DNA of 64,000 bases. Source: Pseudoduganella violacea. Lineage in GTDB: Bacteria; Pseudomonadota; Gammaproteobacteria; Burkholderiales; Burkholderiaceae_D. Of the stretch, positions 1 through 9,349 are shown piece after piece (the first letter of the stretch is position 1; each line of letters opens with the position of its first letter). Both the position numbers and the translations under genes were made by a program. Location: positions 186,001-250,000 of the forward strand of contig NZ_JACHXD010000008.1 in NCBI RefSeq assembly GCF_014191875.1. Reading direction: 5' to 3'. A model generated the notes under the pieces. It did not search any database. It was given only the letters and a program-made list of their open reading frames with translations, and had not been told where the DNA came from.

Positions 1-1
1 G

Positions 2-706
2 CAATTGCTGACCATGATGCAGGATAGCTGCGGCGCCAGCCTGACCGGCTTCGAACTGATGTCGGCTTACTGCCTGGAGCTGGTGGCACGCCATTTCCCG
101 CAATTGCAGCAGCCTTTCGCGCACAAGCATGCGCAATACGTGCTGCTGGAGCTGTCCAGCAGCGAATCGGAAGAACACGCCGTACAACTGCTGGAACGCG
201 GCATCGGCGCGGCGCTGGAGGCTAGCGTCATCGAGGATGCGGCCGTCGCCTCGTCGGTGGCGCAGTCGCTGGCCCTATGGCAGTTGCGCGAGCATATCCC
301 GCTGGCGCAGGCGGCCGACGGCAAGAACATCAAACACGATATTTCGCTGCCGGTGTCGCGCATCGGCGAATACATCGCCCATACCGAGCCGCTGCTGCAG
401 CAGGCGTTTCCAGGCTGCCGCCTGGTGTGCTTCGGGCACCTGGGCGACGGCAATCTGCATTTCAATGTGGCGCCGCCGGCCGGCATTGCCAGCGAAGCCT
501 TCCTGGCGAACCAGGACGCGGTCAACCGCGTGGTGCACGACGCCGTGGTGGCGTTCGGCGGTTCGATCTCGGCCGAACATGGCATCGGCGCGCTGAAACG
601 CGATGAGCTGGCGCGCTATAAATCGCCGGTGGAGCTGAACCTGATGCGCGCCATCAAGGCCGCGCTGGACCCGCTGGGCATCATGAATCCAGGGAAAATC
701 CTATGA
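2..706 (+). CDS. FAD-linked oxidase, C-terminal part (5' truncated by window)
   Basis: This is the last 234 codons of a gene whose start lies before the window; the reading frame is open from base 2. It matches the C-terminal cap/substrate domain of the GlcD/D-2-hydroxyglutarate dehydrogenase family (VAO-type flavoenzymes). Visible hallmarks are the metal/substrate-binding segment GHLGDGNLHFNV (about two thirds through), the later AEHGIG box, and the family's typical ending LGIMNPGKIL. These enzymes oxidise 2-hydroxy acids to 2-oxo acids in the cytoplasm; the exact substrate cannot be told from this part. The stop codon overlaps the next start (ATGA at 703-706), so the two genes are translationally coupled. 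Confidence 0.85.
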   Translation, partial: QLLTMMQDSCGASLTGFELMSAYCLELVARHFPQLQQPFAHKHAQYVLLELSSSESEEHAVQLLERGIGAALEASVIEDAAVASSVAQSLALWQLREHIPLAQAADGKNIKHDISLPVSRIGEYIAHTEPLLQQAFPGCRLVCFGHLGDGNLHFNVAPPAGIASEAFLANQDAVNRVVHDAVVAFGGSISAEHGIGALKRDELARYKSPVELNLMRAIKAALDPLGIMNPGKIL

Positions 707-1134
707 GTCGCCTGTTCTGTGTTCTGGCTGGACTGTGCCTGGCGGCGCAGGTTTCGGCCCAGACCATGCACAAATGCGTGGTCGATGGCAAAACGATGTA
801 TAGCGAAGCGCCTTGCGCCGATGGCCGCGGCACGACGCTGGCCACGCCGCCCGTGCCGCCGCCCGATCCGCAAGCCAAGGCCGAGCTGAAACTCCAGCAG
901 CGCGAGTTGAAGCAGTTGCAGAAAGAGCGCAAGCAGCGCGCAGCCCGGGATGAAGCGGACCTGCAAAGGCATGAGCACCGCGCCGCCGAAAAACGCAAGC
1001 GCTGCGACCGGCTCGCGCTCGACAAGAAATGGGCGGACGAAGATGCCCGCGCCGCCGTCGGCTCGAACGCCGACAAAGCCAGACAACGCGCCCAGCGCAC
1101 CGGCGAAAAGCTGGCGCTGGAATGCCCGCGTTGA
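703..1134 (+). CDS. DUF4124-like secreted protein
   Basis: This 143-residue protein has a signal peptide (MSRLFCVLAGLCLAAQVSAQ) followed by a short beta-rich module, HKCVVDGKTMYSEAPCADG, in which two cysteines flank a K-x-x-YSE-x-PC motif typical of DUF4124 proteins. The remainder, from about residue 60, is very rich in charged residues (QQRELKQLQKERKQRAARDE) and should form a coiled coil. It is probably periplasmic; its role is unknown. It is coupled to the oxidase upstream by an ATGA overlap and overlaps the permease downstream by 13 bp, so all sit in one transcription unit. Confidence 0.75.
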   Translation: MSRLFCVLAGLCLAAQVSAQTMHKCVVDGKTMYSEAPCADGRGTTLATPPVPPPDPQAKAELKLQQRELKQLQKERKQRAARDEADLQRHEHRAAEKRKRCDRLALDKKWADEDARAAVGSNADKARQRAQRTGEKLALECPR

Positions 1135-3722
1135 GTCCCGCGCCCGGCAAGCAGCAGGCCGCCGCGCTGCGGCGCCTGTCGCGCTGGCTGCTGCTGGGCG
1201 AATGGCGCGCCCATCCGCTGCGCGCGCTGATGGCGATTGCCGCCATCGCCGTGGGCGTGGCGCTGGGCTTCGCCATCCACCTGATCAACGGCGCCGCCTT
1301 CAACGAATTCTCCACCGCCATCAGCAGCCTGTCCGGCCAGGCCGATCTGCAGGTCAGCGCCACCGAAGCGTATTTCGACGAAGAGATTTATCCGCGCCTG
1401 GCGCAAAAGCCGGAAGTAGCCGTGGCCTCGCCGGTGTTGCAGCTGGATGCCGTCGTCCCTGGCCAGAAACAGCCGCTGCGCATCATCGGCATGGACAGCT
1501 TCCGTTCGATGTTCATCACGCCAGATCTGCTAGCTGTGCCGGCCAGCGGCGACCCGACCGACAGCATGGCGGCCGACGCCCTCTTCCTGTCCGGCGCGGC
1601 GGAAAGCTGGCTGGGGCCAAAGGCGGGCAGCATGGTCGCCTTCCAGTCCGGCACCCGGCCCGTGGCGCTGCGCTTCGCCGGTTCGCTGCAGCGCGCCCGT
1701 GTCGGCCAGCGCCTGGGCGTGATGGACCTGGGCGCCCTGCAATGGCGCTTCAATAAGCTGGGCCAGTTGTCGCGCATCGACCTGAAACTGCGCGATGGCG
1801 TGGACCGCAAAGCTTTCCAGGCGCAGTTGACGCAGGAACTGCAAGCCGCCTACCCCGGCCGTTTCCGCGTCAGCCAGCCGAACGACGAGAACCAGAATAG
1901 CCGCAACAGTAATCTGAGCCGGGCTTACCGCGTCAATCTCAGCGTGCTGGCCTTGGTGGCCCTGTTCACCGGCGCCTTCCTCGTGTTTTCTACCCAGGCC
2001 CTGTCCGTGACGCGCCGCCGCAGCCAGTTCGCCCTGCTGCGCGTGCTGGGCCTGGAGCGCCGCCGCCTGCTGCGCCAGGTGCTGCTCGAAGGCCTGAGCC
2101 TGGGCATTCTGGGCGCGGCGCTGGGCATCGGCGCCGGCTACGCTTTTGCCGCCGCCGCGCTGCGCTTTTTCGGCGGCGACCTTGGCGCGGGTTATTTCTC
2201 GGGCGTGCAGCCGGCGGCGCAATTCGACCTCGGCGCCGCCATCGTCTACTTCCTACTCGGCGTGGGCGTGGCCTTGCTGGGCTGCGCCGGTCCGGCCTGG
2301 GAAGCGGCGCGCGCCACGCCCGCCGTGGCGCTCAAATCCGGTTCGGACGAAATGGCGCTCAGGCGCCTGGCCAAGGCCTGGCCAGGCCTGGCCTGCCTCG
2401 CGGCGGCCGCGCTGATGGCGCTGGCGCCGCCGGTAACGGAACTGCCGCTGTTCGGTTATCTCTCGATTGCGCTGCTGCTGATCGGCGGCATCTCGTTGAT
2501 GCCGCGCCTGGCCGCCCTCACCTTCCGCCTGGCGCACCGGCGCTGGCAGGCGGCAATGGCCGGCCGCAGCGCACCGCCCGCTGTGCCGACCTTGACCCTG
2601 GCCCGTCTCGCCAATGCCTCGGGACAGGCGGGTGTGGCGCTGGGCGGGGTGCTGTCCAGTTTCAGCCTGATGGTGGCGATGGCCATCATGGTGGCCAGCT
2701 TCCGCGTGTCGGTGGACGACTGGCTGCTGCAGATCCTGCCCGCCGACCTGTACGCCAATGCCGGCGCGGGCAGCACGGCCGGCCTGTCGCCGCAGAACCA
2801 GCAAGCCATCCGCAGCCTGCCGGGCGTGGCGAAAGCTGATTTCATGCGTCTGCGCTCCGTCTCGCTGGCGCCCGACCGCGCCAATGTCATGATTATGGCG
2901 CGCAATATCGATGAAGCCCACCTGGACAAAGCCATGGTGCTGACCAGCGAGGTGCGGGTCCAGCCGGCAGGCCGCAAGCTGCCGCCGGTCTGGGTTTCGG
3001 AGGCGATGGCCGACCTGTATCGGGCCAAGCCGGGTGGCGTGCTGACCCTGCCACTGCAGGGCCGGCCGCATGAATTCTTCGTCGGCGGTATCTGGCGCGA
3101 CTACGCGCGCTCCACCGGCGCGGCGATAATCCAGCTATCCGACTACCGCGCCATCACCGGCGATATGGAAGTCTCCGGCACCGCCATCTGGCTGGAGAAA
3201 GGCGCCAGCGCCGCCACAGTTCAGCAGCACCTGAAAGCCCTGGAGTTCGGCGGCGCGCTGGAAGTCACATCGCCCGGCGAGCTGCGCGCCCTGAGCCTGA
3301 AAATTTTCGACCGCAGCTTTGCCGTCACCTATCTGCTGGAGGCCATTGCCATCGTCATCGGCCTGTTCGGCGTGGCCGCGACCTTCTCGGCCCAGACCCT
3401 GGCGCGGGCGCGCGAATTCGGCATGCTGCGCCACGTCGGCCTGACGCGGCGCCAGATCCTGGGCATCCTGGCGCTCGAAGGCGGCACGCTGACGGCGCTG
3501 GGCATCGCCACCGGCTTTGTGCTCGGTCTGGCCATCAGCGTGATCCTGGTCTACGTCGTCAATCCCCAATCCTTCCACTGGAGCATGCAGATGCACTTCC
3601 CCTGGGCCTTGCTGGCCAGCGTGGCGGGCGCCCTGCTCGTCGCGGCCGCGCTCACCGCCCTGTTCGCAGGCCGCCAGGCCTTGTCGGGCGGCCCGCTGCG
3701 CGCCGTGCGGGAGGATTGGTGA
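1122..3722 (+). CDS. ABC transporter permease, two FtsX domains
   Basis: This 866-residue inner-membrane protein has the MacB/LolC/AttF layout: an N-terminal membrane helix (LMAIAAIAVGVALGFAIHLI), a large periplasmic domain, a three-helix FtsX block around residues 270-400 with SRAYRVNLSVLALVALFTGAF, a second periplasmic stretch, and a final FtsX block (AREFGMLRHVGLTRRQILGI). The long double-FtsX form resembles permeases thought to export lipids, lipoproteins or peptides rather than import solutes. I start it at ATG 1122, giving MPALSPAPGKQ; an upstream extension in the same frame is arginine-rich and implausible. TTG 1131 is an alternative. It overlaps the following gene by one base. No partner ATPase gene lies next to it in the window. 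Confidence 0.85.
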   Translation: MPALSPAPGKQQAAALRRLSRWLLLGEWRAHPLRALMAIAAIAVGVALGFAIHLINGAAFNEFSTAISSLSGQADLQVSATEAYFDEEIYPRLAQKPEVAVASPVLQLDAVVPGQKQPLRIIGMDSFRSMFITPDLLAVPASGDPTDSMAADALFLSGAAESWLGPKAGSMVAFQSGTRPVALRFAGSLQRARVGQRLGVMDLGALQWRFNKLGQLSRIDLKLRDGVDRKAFQAQLTQELQAAYPGRFRVSQPNDENQNSRNSNLSRAYRVNLSVLALVALFTGAFLVFSTQALSVTRRRSQFALLRVLGLERRRLLRQVLLEGLSLGILGAALGIGAGYAFAAAALRFFGGDLGAGYFSGVQPAAQFDLGAAIVYFLLGVGVALLGCAGPAWEAARATPAVALKSGSDEMALRRLAKAWPGLACLAAAALMALAPPVTELPLFGYLSIALLLIGGISLMPRLAALTFRLAHRRWQAAMAGRSAPPAVPTLTLARLANASGQAGVALGGVLSSFSLMVAMAIMVASFRVSVDDWLLQILPADLYANAGAGSTAGLSPQNQQAIRSLPGVAKADFMRLRSVSLAPDRANVMIMARNIDEAHLDKAMVLTSEVRVQPAGRKLPPVWVSEAMADLYRAKPGGVLTLPLQGRPHEFFVGGIWRDYARSTGAAIIQLSDYRAITGDMEVSGTAIWLEKGASAATVQQHLKALEFGGALEVTSPGELRALSLKIFDRSFAVTYLLEAIAIVIGLFGVAATFSAQTLARAREFGMLRHVGLTRRQILGILALEGGTLTALGIATGFVLGLAISVILVYVVNPQSFHWSMQMHFPWALLASVAGALLVAAALTALFAGRQALSGGPLRAVREDW

Positions 3723-4813
3723 TGCGCATCTTATTGGCCCTGCTCCTGCTGTTCGCCAACGCTATCGCATTGACCGCGCCGCCCCAGTTTACGCCGGTCA
3801 CGCCGCTGGCGCCGGGCAAAACCCTGGACTTCCCCCATGATTTCGGCGCGCATCCCGGCTTCAAGACTGAATGGTGGTACGCCACCGGCTGGCTGACCAC
3901 GGCCGATGGCAAGGCGCTGGGCTACCAGGTCACGTTCTTCCGCAGCGCCACCGGCCATGATCCGGATAATCCCAGCCGCTTCGCACCAAAACAGCTGGTG
4001 ATCGGCCATGCCGCCCTGTCCGATCCGGCCATCGGCAAGCTGCTGCACGACCAGCGCAGCGCGCGCGAGGGCTTCGGACTGGCTTTCGCCAAGGAAGGCA
4101 ATACCGACGTCAAGATCGATCACTGGCGCATGCGGCGTGGCGAAGATGGCAATTATCAAGTCGACATTGACGCCGCCGATTTCAGCCTCCATCTGCAGCT
4201 TGCACCCAGCCAGAAACCCCTGCTGCAGGGCGAAAACGGCTTCTCGCGCAAAGGACCGCAACCGCTCCAGGCCAGCTACTACTACAGCGAGCCGCAGCTG
4301 CGCACCAGCGGCAGCATCAAGGCCAAGGATGGGACGGTGCGCGCGGTCAGCGGCGTGACCTGGCTCGATCACGAGTGGTCCAGCCAGGTGCTCGACGAAA
4401 ACGCGGCGGGCTGGGACTGGGTGGGCATCAATCTGGACGACGGCGGCGCGCTGATGGCTTTCCAGATCCGGAGCAAGGGAAAAGACGGCGCAAGTGGTAA
4501 ACTATGGGGCCATGCGACATGGCGCGACGCATCCGGCAGGATCACGCACTATGCGCCGGACCAGGTCAGCTTTACCCCGCAAGCGCGCTGGCGTTCGCCG
4601 CGCACCAATGCCGAGTATCCCGTTGCCACCCAGATCGCCACCGGCAGCACGCTGTGGCAGGTCGCGCCCTTGCAGCAGGACCAGGAGCTGGACTCGCGCC
4701 GCTCGACCGGCTCGGTGTATTGGGAGGGCGCGGTGACGGTCAGCCGCGACGGCAAGCCGGTCGGCCGCGGCTACCTGGAGTTGACGGGCTATGCCCGTCC
4801 GATGAAATTATAA
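3722..4813 (+). CDS. CrtC/AttH-like secreted lipocalin-type protein
   Basis: This 363-residue protein begins with a signal peptide (MRILLALLLLFANAIALTA) and has the hallmarks of the AttH/carotenoid 1,2-hydratase-like lipocalin superfamily: an N-terminal F-K-T-E-WWY-A-TGW motif (residues about 40-50) and a central TWLDHEWSSQ motif. Family members are exported or periplasmic and often encoded with an FtsX-type ABC transporter, as here. The start codon overlaps the permease stop (TGATG), so expression is coupled; GTG 3719 is an alternative start. Which reaction, if any, it catalyses is not established; carotenoid genes are not visible nearby, so a pigment role is unlikely. Confidence 0.8.
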   Translation: MRILLALLLLFANAIALTAPPQFTPVTPLAPGKTLDFPHDFGAHPGFKTEWWYATGWLTTADGKALGYQVTFFRSATGHDPDNPSRFAPKQLVIGHAALSDPAIGKLLHDQRSAREGFGLAFAKEGNTDVKIDHWRMRRGEDGNYQVDIDAADFSLHLQLAPSQKPLLQGENGFSRKGPQPLQASYYYSEPQLRTSGSIKAKDGTVRAVSGVTWLDHEWSSQVLDENAAGWDWVGINLDDGGALMAFQIRSKGKDGASGKLWGHATWRDASGRITHYAPDQVSFTPQARWRSPRTNAEYPVATQIATGSTLWQVAPLQQDQELDSRRSTGSVYWEGAVTVSRDGKPVGRGYLELTGYARPMKL

Positions 4814-4842
4814 AGACGCTTACTAACAATACTGCGAACACA

Positions 4843-6693
4843 ATGAGCAACAGCAACACAGCCAATACGGCCACCAACAACGCAGCGAGCAAGCCGCAGT
4901 CCGAAGCACGCGAATTGGAGAAAGGCAGCCTGGGCGCCCTCAAGGGCCTGGCGCCTTTTCTCAAGCCCTATTTGCGCCAGTTCGTCATGGCCGGCGTCGC
5001 CCTGGTGGTGGCGGCCAGCGCCACCCTGGCCATTCCCTACGCCTTCAAGCAGATGATCGATCTGGGCTTCGGTTCGCACGCGGGCGTGCATAGCGCCGAG
5101 CATGTGAACCTGGTGTTCCTGGCCCTGTTCGCGGTCGCCAGCGTGCTGGCTTTGGCGACGGCGGCGCGTTTTTATACCGTGTCCTGGCTGGGCGAGCGCG
5201 TAACGGCCGATATCCGCGCTGCCGTCTACCGCCACGTGGTGCAGCAAAGTCCTGAATTCTTCGAAACGACGCAGACCGGCGAAGTCCTGTCGCGCATCAC
5301 CACCGACACCACCCTGATCCAGTCGGTGGTCGGCTCCAGCATTTCGATCGCGCTGCGCAATGTGCTGCTCTTCCTGGGCGGCCTGGTGATGCTGTTCGTG
5401 ACCAGCCCCAAGCTTTCCTCCATCATCATCGGCCTGCTGGTGCTGACCGTGCTGCCGATCATGATGTTCGGCCGCCGCGTGCGCAAGCTGTCGCGCGACT
5501 CCCAGGACCGCGTGGCCGACGCCTCGGCCATGGCGGGCGAAATCCTGAACGCCATGCCGACCGTGCAGGCCTTTACCCACGAGAAGCAGGAAACCGCGCG
5601 CTTCAGCGCCTCGGTGGAAGACGCCTTCAAGACCGCGATGAACCGCATTCGCGCCCGCGCCATGCTGACCATGCTGGCCATCGTGCTGGTATTCGGCACC
5701 ATCGTCTTCGTGCTCTGGCTCGGCGCGCACGCTGTGCTGGAAGGCTCGATGACGGGTGGCGACCTGGGCCAGTTCATCCTGTATGCCTCCATCGTGGCGG
5801 GCGCGATCGGTGCCCTGTCCGAGGTGATGGGCGAGGCGCAGCGCGCCGCCGGCGCCACCGAGCGCCTGCTGGAGCTGATCTCGGTGAAGTCCGAAATCCA
5901 GTCGCCCGCGCAACCGCTGGCGCTGCCGCCGCGCGCCGCCAACGGCGCGGCCCTGAGCCTGCATGACGTCAGCTTCTCCTACCCTTCGCGTCCCGAGACC
6001 AAGGCGCTGGCCCAGCTTGCGCTGGAAATCAAGCCCGGCGAGACCGTGGCCGTGGTCGGCCCTTCCGGCGCCGGCAAGACCACGCTGTTCCAGCTCTTCC
6101 TGCGCTTCTACGATCCACAGCTCGGTTCCATCCGCCTCGACGGCGTGGACATCAAGCAGCTCGACCTGGAAACCCTGCGCGGCGCCATCGGCATCGTGCC
6201 GCAGGATACGGTGATCTTCTCGGCCGATGCGATGGAAAACATCCGCTACGGCCGCGCCGACGCCAGCGACGAGGAAGTGATCCAGGCCGCCAAGCTGGCC
6301 GCCGCCCATGAATTCATCGAGCGCCTGCCGAACGGCTACAAGTCCTTCCTCGGCGAGCGCGGCGTGCGCCTGTCCGGCGGCCAGCGCCAACGCATCGCCA
6401 TCGCGCGCGCCCTGCTGAAAAATCCCCCCCTGCTGCTGCTGGACGAAGCGACCAGCGCGCTGGACGCGGAATCCGAGCGCCTGGTGCAAAGCGCGCTGGA
6501 AGCGGCCATGGTGGGCCGCACCACCATCATCATCGCCCACCGCCTGGCGACGGTGCAACGCGCCGACCGCATCATCGTCATGGAAGACGGCAAGATCGTC
6601 GAAACCGGCAACCACCAGTCGCTGGTGGCGCTGGGCGGCATCTACGCCAACCTGGCGGCGCTGCAGTTCCACAACGTCCACGTTACCCATTAA
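4843..6693 (+). CDS. MsbA-like ABC exporter (fused permease/ATPase)
   Basis: This 616-residue half-transporter has an exporter membrane domain (about residues 35-350, six helices) followed by an ATPase domain with Walker A GPSGAGKTT, signature LSGGQRQR, Walker B LLLLDEATSALD and the H-loop IIAHRL. It should homodimerise and flip or export a hydrophobic substrate. The N-terminus is a low-complexity NTANTATNN stretch of about 30 residues. I begin it at ATG 4843; the frame is open further upstream, but that part overlaps the preceding gene and reads as non-protein sequence. It lies 29 bp after the CrtC-like gene, so it may share its transcript. Residue-level features do not separate lipid A flippase from drug or lipid exporters. 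Confidence 0.88.
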   Translation: MSNSNTANTATNNAASKPQSEARELEKGSLGALKGLAPFLKPYLRQFVMAGVALVVAASATLAIPYAFKQMIDLGFGSHAGVHSAEHVNLVFLALFAVASVLALATAARFYTVSWLGERVTADIRAAVYRHVVQQSPEFFETTQTGEVLSRITTDTTLIQSVVGSSISIALRNVLLFLGGLVMLFVTSPKLSSIIIGLLVLTVLPIMMFGRRVRKLSRDSQDRVADASAMAGEILNAMPTVQAFTHEKQETARFSASVEDAFKTAMNRIRARAMLTMLAIVLVFGTIVFVLWLGAHAVLEGSMTGGDLGQFILYASIVAGAIGALSEVMGEAQRAAGATERLLELISVKSEIQSPAQPLALPPRAANGAALSLHDVSFSYPSRPETKALAQLALEIKPGETVAVVGPSGAGKTTLFQLFLRFYDPQLGSIRLDGVDIKQLDLETLRGAIGIVPQDTVIFSADAMENIRYGRADASDEEVIQAAKLAAAHEFIERLPNGYKSFLGERGVRLSGGQRQRIAIARALLKNPPLLLLDEATSALDAESERLVQSALEAAMVGRTTIIIAHRLATVQRADRIIVMEDGKIVETGNHQSLVALGGIYANLAALQFHNVHVTH

Positions 6694-6707
6694 GCGGCTG
6701 CCCGACC

Positions 6708-7805
6708 ATGACCGACGCTGAACTGCGACAGAACTGCCATACGGTGCTGCCCGGCCACCGCCAGCCCACGCCCGCCGAAACCTTCGCGGCCATGGCGGCG
6801 TGGTGCGAGGCCAATCAGGTCGTGCACGATGTGTATGGCGAGGGCGAACTGATTCAGTCCTTCGAACGCAAGGTGGCCGATCTGCTTGGCTTCGAGGCGG
6901 CGGTGTTCTGCATCACCGGCACCATGACCCAGGTCACGGCCCTGCGCTTGGCGTGCGCGGAACGCGGCAGCCGCCTGGTGGCCCTGCATCCGAGCGCACA
7001 TATCCTCAAGCACGAGAAGGGCAACCACCAGTTGCTAGGCCATTTCGATGCGCTGCAACTGGGCGATCCCTTCCGCCCCTTCACGCTGGACGAGCTGCAA
7101 GCCCTGCCCGACCGCCTTGGCGCCGTGGCGCTGGAACTGCCCGCGCGCGAGATCGGCGGCCAGTGCCCGGCGTGGGAAGAGCTGGAAGCGATCAAGGCGC
7201 ACTGCCGCCAGCAAGGCATCCACCTGCATATGGACGGCGCGCGGCTGTGGGAAGCGGCGGCGGGCTATGGCCGTCCCCTCAGCGATGTGGCGGCGGGCTT
7301 CGATTCCGTCTACGTCTCGCTGTACAAGGGCATCGGCGGCCTGGGCGGCGCGCTGCTGCTGGGCAGCGCCGCCTTCGTGGCGCGCGCCCAGGAGTGGTTC
7401 CGCCGCGAAGGCGGCAATATCATCCACCGCACGCCGTATGTGGTGGCCGCCGCCATGCAATTCGATGCGCGCCTGGCGGCGCTGCCGGCCTGCATGCGCC
7501 GCACCGAATGGCTGTATGGCGAGCTGGCCCGCTTCCCGCTGTTCAAGCTGAATCCGGCGCGGCCGCAGGCGAATATGCTGCACATCCACATGCCGGTCAG
7601 CCGTGAACGCGCGCTGGAAATCCGCAACCACATCGCCGAACGGCATGGCGTCTGGCTGTTCAACCGCGCCTCGCATTCAGTGCTGCCGTCGCACAGTTAT
7701 GTGGAATGGTATGTGGGCGACAATATGCTGTCGCTGGCCGACGAGCGCGTGCTGGAAGCCTTGAAGCTATGGCATGCGGCACTGGACGAAGGAGGCCCGG
7801 CATGA
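6708..7805 (+). CDS. ltaE: Low-specificity threonine aldolase-like PLP enzyme
   Basis: This 365-residue fold-type I PLP enzyme matches the threonine aldolase/beta-eliminating lyase family, which cleaves L-threonine or L-allo-threonine to glycine and acetaldehyde. The PLP-binding aspartate is in HLHMDGARLWEA (D176) and the Schiff-base lysine is K207 in VSLYKGIGGLGG. The length is close to the family's usual 330-350 residues, with a slightly longer N-terminus. It starts 14 bp after the ABC exporter and its stop overlaps the helicase start (ATGA, 7802-7805). Assignment to the family is firm; the stereospecificity is inferred only. Confidence 0.85.
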   Translation: MTDAELRQNCHTVLPGHRQPTPAETFAAMAAWCEANQVVHDVYGEGELIQSFERKVADLLGFEAAVFCITGTMTQVTALRLACAERGSRLVALHPSAHILKHEKGNHQLLGHFDALQLGDPFRPFTLDELQALPDRLGAVALELPAREIGGQCPAWEELEAIKAHCRQQGIHLHMDGARLWEAAAGYGRPLSDVAAGFDSVYVSLYKGIGGLGGALLLGSAAFVARAQEWFRREGGNIIHRTPYVVAAAMQFDARLAALPACMRRTEWLYGELARFPLFKLNPARPQANMLHIHMPVSRERALEIRNHIAERHGVWLFNRASHSVLPSHSYVEWYVGDNMLSLADERVLEALKLWHAALDEGGPA

Positions 7806-9301
7806 GCTTCGCTTCCCTGTCCCTGATCGATCCCCTGCTGCGCACGCTGGAAGAACTGGGCTACGACACGCCCACGCCGGTGCAAAAGCAGGCCATTCCC
7901 GCCGTGCTGGCGGGACGCGATCTGCTGGCGGCCGCGCAGACCGGCACCGGCAAGACCGCCGGTTTCGCCCTGCCACTGCTGCAGCGTCTGACCATGGACC
8001 CGGCGCAGGCCGGCGCGCATGCGGTGCGCTGCCTGGTGCTGGTGCCGACGCGTGAGCTGGCGGAACAGGTCTACGAGAGTTTCCGCAAGTACGGCGGCAA
8101 GCTGCCGTTGCGTTCCTACGTCGCTTATGGCGGCGTGCCGATGGAACCGCAGATCGCCAAGCTGCGCAAGGGTCTGGACGTGCTGGTGGCAACGCCAGGC
8201 CGCCTGCTCGACCTGCACCGCCAGGGCGCGCTGCTGCTCGACCAGCTGCAAACCCTGGTGCTGGACGAAGCCGACCGCATGCTGGACCTGGGCTTCTCGC
8301 GCGACCTGGACGCCGTGTTCGCCGCCGTGCCGAAGGCGCGCCAGACCTTGCTGTTCTCGGCCACCTTCTCGGACGCCATCCGTGGCATGGCGGCGGGACT
8401 GCTGCGCGATCCGCTGTCGATCCAGGCCAGTCCGCGCAATACCACGGCCAAGGCGGTCCGCCAGCACGTCATCACCACCGACAAGAAATCCAAGCCGGAG
8501 CTGTTCCTGCACCTGCTGCGCCAGCGCGGCTGGGGCCAGGTCATGGTCTTCGTGAAAACCCGCAAGGGCACCGACCAGCTGGTGGCCACGCTGCAGGCGG
8601 CCGGCGTCAGCGCCGACGCCATCCACGGCGACAAGCCGCAGCCGGCCCGCCTGCGCGCGTTGGAACGCTTCAAGGCCGGACAGGTGCAGATCCTGGCGGC
8701 CACCGACGTGGCGGCGCGCGGCCTGGATATCCAGGCGCTGCCGCTGGTGGTCAATTTCGACCTGCCGACCGTGGCCGAGGACTATGTGCACCGCATCGGC
8801 CGCACTGGCCGCGCGGGCGCCGAGGGCGAGGCCATCTCGCTGGTATGCGCCGACGAAGTGGAGCTGCTGCGCGCCATCGAGACCCTGATCCGCCAGGTGC
8901 TGCCGCGCACTGAGGAAGACGGCTTTGAGGCCGACCACCGCGTTCCCTCCACCGGCACACCGACGGCCCAGGCGGGCGGCAAGCCGCGCTCCGGCGCGGC
9001 CAAGCAAGGCAAGAGCGGCGCCACGGCAAGGCCCGCGCAAGGCGCAGCAGGGGCAAATGGGAAAAGCACTCGCCCAGCGCAGCCACGGCCAGCCAGTCCG
9101 GCTGCCGCCCCGGCGCGCGACAAATCCTTCCCGGCGCGGCCAGCTCGCTCTCAGCCTGGCGGCGTGGCGCGCAGCCAGGCCGGTACGGGCGCCCTCCCGC
9201 AGGGCAAGGTCGTGATGGCAGCGGGACGCGGCGCCAAATCGGCGGCCAAGGCGGCCGCGAAATCGGCCAGTAAAGCCGGCGGACGTCCGCCCAAACGCTA
9301 A
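7802..9301 (+). CDS. rhlE: DEAD-box RNA helicase, RhlE type
   Basis: The 499-residue protein carries the DEAD-box motifs in order: Q motif (PTPVQKQAIP), motif I AAQTGTGKT, Ia PTRELAEQ, motif II DEADRML, motif III SATF, and motif VI HRIGRTGRAG. The helicase core ends at about residue 375; the last 120 residues are a low-complexity Ala/Lys/Arg/Pro tail, usual for RhlE-type enzymes, which probably helps RNA binding. It unwinds short RNA duplexes in the cytoplasm, in ribosome assembly or RNA decay. ATG 7802 is chosen because it overlaps the ltaE stop and begins MSFASLSLIDPLLRTLEELG, which matches family starts; upstream codons overlap ltaE. Confidence 0.9.
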   Translation: MSFASLSLIDPLLRTLEELGYDTPTPVQKQAIPAVLAGRDLLAAAQTGTGKTAGFALPLLQRLTMDPAQAGAHAVRCLVLVPTRELAEQVYESFRKYGGKLPLRSYVAYGGVPMEPQIAKLRKGLDVLVATPGRLLDLHRQGALLLDQLQTLVLDEADRMLDLGFSRDLDAVFAAVPKARQTLLFSATFSDAIRGMAAGLLRDPLSIQASPRNTTAKAVRQHVITTDKKSKPELFLHLLRQRGWGQVMVFVKTRKGTDQLVATLQAAGVSADAIHGDKPQPARLRALERFKAGQVQILAATDVAARGLDIQALPLVVNFDLPTVAEDYVHRIGRTGRAGAEGEAISLVCADEVELLRAIETLIRQVLPRTEEDGFEADHRVPSTGTPTAQAGGKPRSGAAKQGKSGATARPAQGAAGANGKSTRPAQPRPASPAAAPARDKSFPARPARSQPGGVARSQAGTGALPQGKVVMAAGRGAKSAAKAAAKSASKAGGRPPKR

Positions 9302-9311
9302 GAATATGACA

Positions 9312-9329
9312 GGGCCGCCTGCGCGGCCC
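9312..9329 (+). other. Hairpin between rhlE and thyA
   Basis: GGGCCGC, loop CTGC, then GCGGCCC forms a perfect 7-bp GC stem in the 48-bp gap. No T-run follows, so it is not a convincing intrinsic terminator; it may be an mRNA-stability or pause hairpin. Confidence 0.4.
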
Positions 9330-9349
9330 GGCAACACTCGGAGAATTGA

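Noticed and set aside
4789-6690. A 633-codon minus-strand open frame opposite the ABC exporter
   Set aside because: It is the antisense shadow of a clear transporter gene; composition is not protein-like.
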